Shown here piece by piece: positions 62,664 through 64,000 of a DNA stretch of 64,000 bases. The DNA comes from Desulfobotulus mexicanus (GTDB lineage Bacteria > Desulfobacterota > Desulfobacteria > Desulfobacterales > ASO4-4). Position 1 is the first letter of the stretch. The number at the start of each line of letters is the position of its first letter. The DNA lies in contig NZ_VDMB01000005.1 of assembly GCF_006175995.1 (NCBI RefSeq), positions 35,296 to 99,295 of the forward strand, read 5' to 3'. The position numbers and the translations under genes were made by a program. The notes beneath the pieces were generated by a model, which saw only the letters and a list, made by a program, of their open reading frames with translations, ran no database searches and was not told the origin of the DNA.

Positions 62664-62702
62664 TACAGGATGGGTTTTGATAATTTCAAAAAGGTAAAAG
62701 GA

Positions 62703-63038
62703 TCAGAACATTTTTTCCACAGGCCTGCGTTCGGGGACATAAGTTTCGGGAATCTTAGCCTGATTCCAGTCCTCAGAAACATAAAGGTTGCAGTAGCAGC
62801 TGCCAAACTCCGTCACATCCGGCTCTCTGTAAACACAGGGGCAGAGAATATCGGCATCCTTTTCCCTGTCTCCGGAAGCCAGCCTGCAGGGGCAGGCCAT
62901 ATAGCCATAACGCTCCTTGTTATGCAGCAAAGCCTCCAGAAGCTCCATGACCCGCTCTTTATGTTTTGAAAAGAAATAGCCCTTTGCTTCCTGGTTTTTT
63001 TTCAGCATTTCATAGAGTTTTTCAGATGTCATTGTCAT
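62703..63038 (-). CDS. ferredoxin-thioredoxin reductase catalytic (beta) subunit
   Basis: 111 residues. Cys motifs CPC, CPC and CYC, the last in GSCYCNLY, are the cluster and active-site Cys of FTR beta. Reduces disulphides with electrons from ferredoxin. The alpha chain is not encoded here, as in many anaerobes. Overlaps the glutaredoxin stop as TGATG. Confidence 0.9.
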   Translation of the reverse strand: MTMTSEKLYEMLKKNQEAKGYFFSKHKERVMELLEALLHNKERYGYMACPCRLASGDREKDADILCPCVYREPDVTEFGSCYCNLYVSEDWNQAKIPETYVPERRPVEKMF

Positions 63039-63457
63039 CAGAATCCCAGCGCCTCCCTGATTTCATTTTCACGGAATCCCACAATAACCTTGTCATTTAT
63101 CACAACAGTCGGAAAGGAGCATCGGGGATTGAGTTCACGAAGCTCCTTCAGAATCAGTGCCCGTTCTTCCTGATCCAGCGTATCCACGTCCGTAAAGGAA
63201 TATGCCACACTGCATTCACTGAGAAGCTGCTTGGTGGACTTGCAGTGGCTGCAGGTACTGAGGGAGTACAGGGTTACATTATCTGGCTTGTTCTGATCCG
63301 GTTCCTTCATGGTGTAAGCTCCTTTTGTCCGGGTGTCTGAAGAAGGCGCAGCAGAAAACGCAGCGGATGTTTTATTGCCCCGGCTGCTGCCCGAAAGACC
63401 CGGTTCAGCAGCGTTTTTTCCGGAAAGTTTTTTTATCCATCCTGAAATAAATCCCAT
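63038..63457 (-). CDS. glutaredoxin-like protein
   Basis: 139 residues. Residues 58-139 form the glutaredoxin fold (TLYSLSTCSHCKSTKQLL, FPTVVINDKVIVGF) with the CSHC site. The first 50 residues are Gly/Ser/Ala-rich with an amphipathic start (GFISGWIKKLSG). There are two well-formed starts in frame: 63457 (AAAGGAG, 6-base spacing) and 63310 (AAAGGAG, 8-base spacing), the latter giving the bare glutaredoxin of 90 residues. Pairs with FTR beta. Confidence 0.85.
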   Translation of the reverse strand: MGFISGWIKKLSGKNAAEPGLSGSSRGNKTSAAFSAAPSSDTRTKGAYTMKEPDQNKPDNVTLYSLSTCSHCKSTKQLLSECSVAYSFTDVDTLDQEERALILKELRELNPRCSFPTVVINDKVIVGFRENEIREALGF

Positions 63458-63486
63458 GGACATCTCCTTTCAAGCAGGCTTTTTTG

Positions 63487-64000
63487 TTATGAGCCTGTAT
63501 ACAGATCCGGATAATCCCTAAGAAAGCGGTAAAGGGTTGCCCTGCCTACCCCAAGGAGCTTGGCAGCTTTGGCCTTGTTTCCATCGGTACGTAGAAGCAC
63601 CTGGGCCACAGTATCCGGTTCCAGCTTGCGGGCGGGGCCTCTTCGGGATTTCAGCTCCACTTCACCCCGGATCTCATGGGGCAGATCCACAGGTCCTATT
63701 TCGCCTCCGCCGGATTTTACTATGGCAAAGCGTACCGCATTCTGCAACTCACGGACATTGCCGGGCCAGGAATAATCCATGAACATGCCTAAGGCTTCCC
63801 TGGAAATTCTAGGCGAGGTGTGGGGATACTGCCGGGCAGCCTCCTCCATGAAGTGGTGGGCCAGAAGGGCAATGTCATTGCGCCTTTCCTTAAGGGGGGG
63901 CAGCTTTATTGGCACCACATTCAGGCGATAGTAAAGATCGTCCCTGAAATCTCCCTTTGCCACCTCTTTTTTCAGATCCCTGTTGGTTGCGGATACTATC
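63487..64000 (-). CDS. sigma-54-dependent Fis-type regulator (5' end outside window)
   Basis: 171 residues from the C-terminal side are visible. IVSATNRDL and FRDDLYYRLNVVPIKLPPLKER belong to the AAA+ domain; YSWPGNVRELQNAV and the final HTH (KAAKLLGVGRATLYRFLRDYP) are typical. The sensor domain and ATP-binding part lie beyond the edge. Confidence 0.93.
   Translation of the reverse strand, partial: IVSATNRDLKKEVAKGDFRDDLYYRLNVVPIKLPPLKERRNDIALLAHHFMEEAARQYPHTSPRISREALGMFMDYSWPGNVRELQNAVRFAIVKSGGGEIGPVDLPHEIRGEVELKSRRGPARKLEPDTVAQVLLRTDGNKAKAAKLLGVGRATLYRFLRDYPDLYTGS

Overview
The window reads as chromosome of an anaerobic, Gram-negative, Desulfobacterota-like (sulfate-reducer-type) bacterium. 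I infer this from the gene set: FeoAB iron uptake beside a P1B-type ATPase, a sirohaem/haem/cytochrome c assembly operon, several sigma-54 regulators, a ferredoxin-thioredoxin reductase catalytic subunit, and many PAS/receiver proteins. No rRNA, tRNA, CRISPR or phage structural gene was seen. The taxonomic call is an inference, not a measurement.

Layout. 1-7.5 kb (minus strand): an iron/metal cluster in transcription order feoA, feoB, FeoB-associated Cys-rich protein, a small exported protein, a DUF4198 (NikM-like) protein, a P1B ATPase with an Arg-rich N-terminus like ferrosome FezB, and a Pro/Gln repeat protein cut by the window edge. 7.7-17 kb: radical SAM and cyclic-nucleotide-binding pair, RNase III, PHP phosphoesterase with a DksA-like protein, the sirohaem-ccsA-hemA operon, then a DHH phosphoesterase coupled to a metallo-beta-lactamase-fold enzyme. 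17-25.6 kb: a CASTOR/POLLUX-like channel overlapping a large MscS-family protein, then a four-gene operon (receiver, small protein, PilB/GspE-like ATPase, PAS histidine kinase) with a broken copy of the ATPase gene upstream. 25.8-33.7 kb: a tripartite RND efflux operon with a small first gene, divergent from a sigma-54 activator. The gap between them holds a sigma-54 promoter and three matching operator-like boxes.

34.4-42.7 kb: a module flanked by 271-bp direct repeats of the 3' end of an ABC-F gene. It holds chrB, a rhodanese, an unusual 1046-residue PEP-synthase-like protein without the TIM barrel, a small unknown protein and a divergent MFS exporter. 43-51.8 kb: acyltransferase, FAD-dependent pyridine nucleotide-disulphide oxidoreductase, DEAD-box helicase, isochorismatase-like hydrolase, Hsp20, KamA and DapF. 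52-61 kb: purine and methylthioadenosine salvage (nucleoside phosphorylase, MTA/SAH deaminase, adenine deaminase) interrupted by a tandem duplication of a hybrid histidine kinase. The first kinase copy has lost exactly its ATPase domain, and a stub of the adenine deaminase gene lies between the copies. 61-64 kb: an outer-membrane-type barrel, an intergenic region rich in hairpins, FTR beta plus glutaredoxin, and a partial sigma-54 regulator.

The most striking non-genic structure is a 348-bp non-coding element present in four full copies (16.9, 44.1, 49.3 and 51.8 kb). It has GTAA-starting terminal inverted repeats, 8-bp target duplications at three of four copies, and an almost completely palindromic interior. 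This fits a miniature IS66-like transposon. Two smaller foldbacks at 14.8 and 54.4 kb share its inner arms, and two decayed fragments lie at 48.5 and 62.2 kb.
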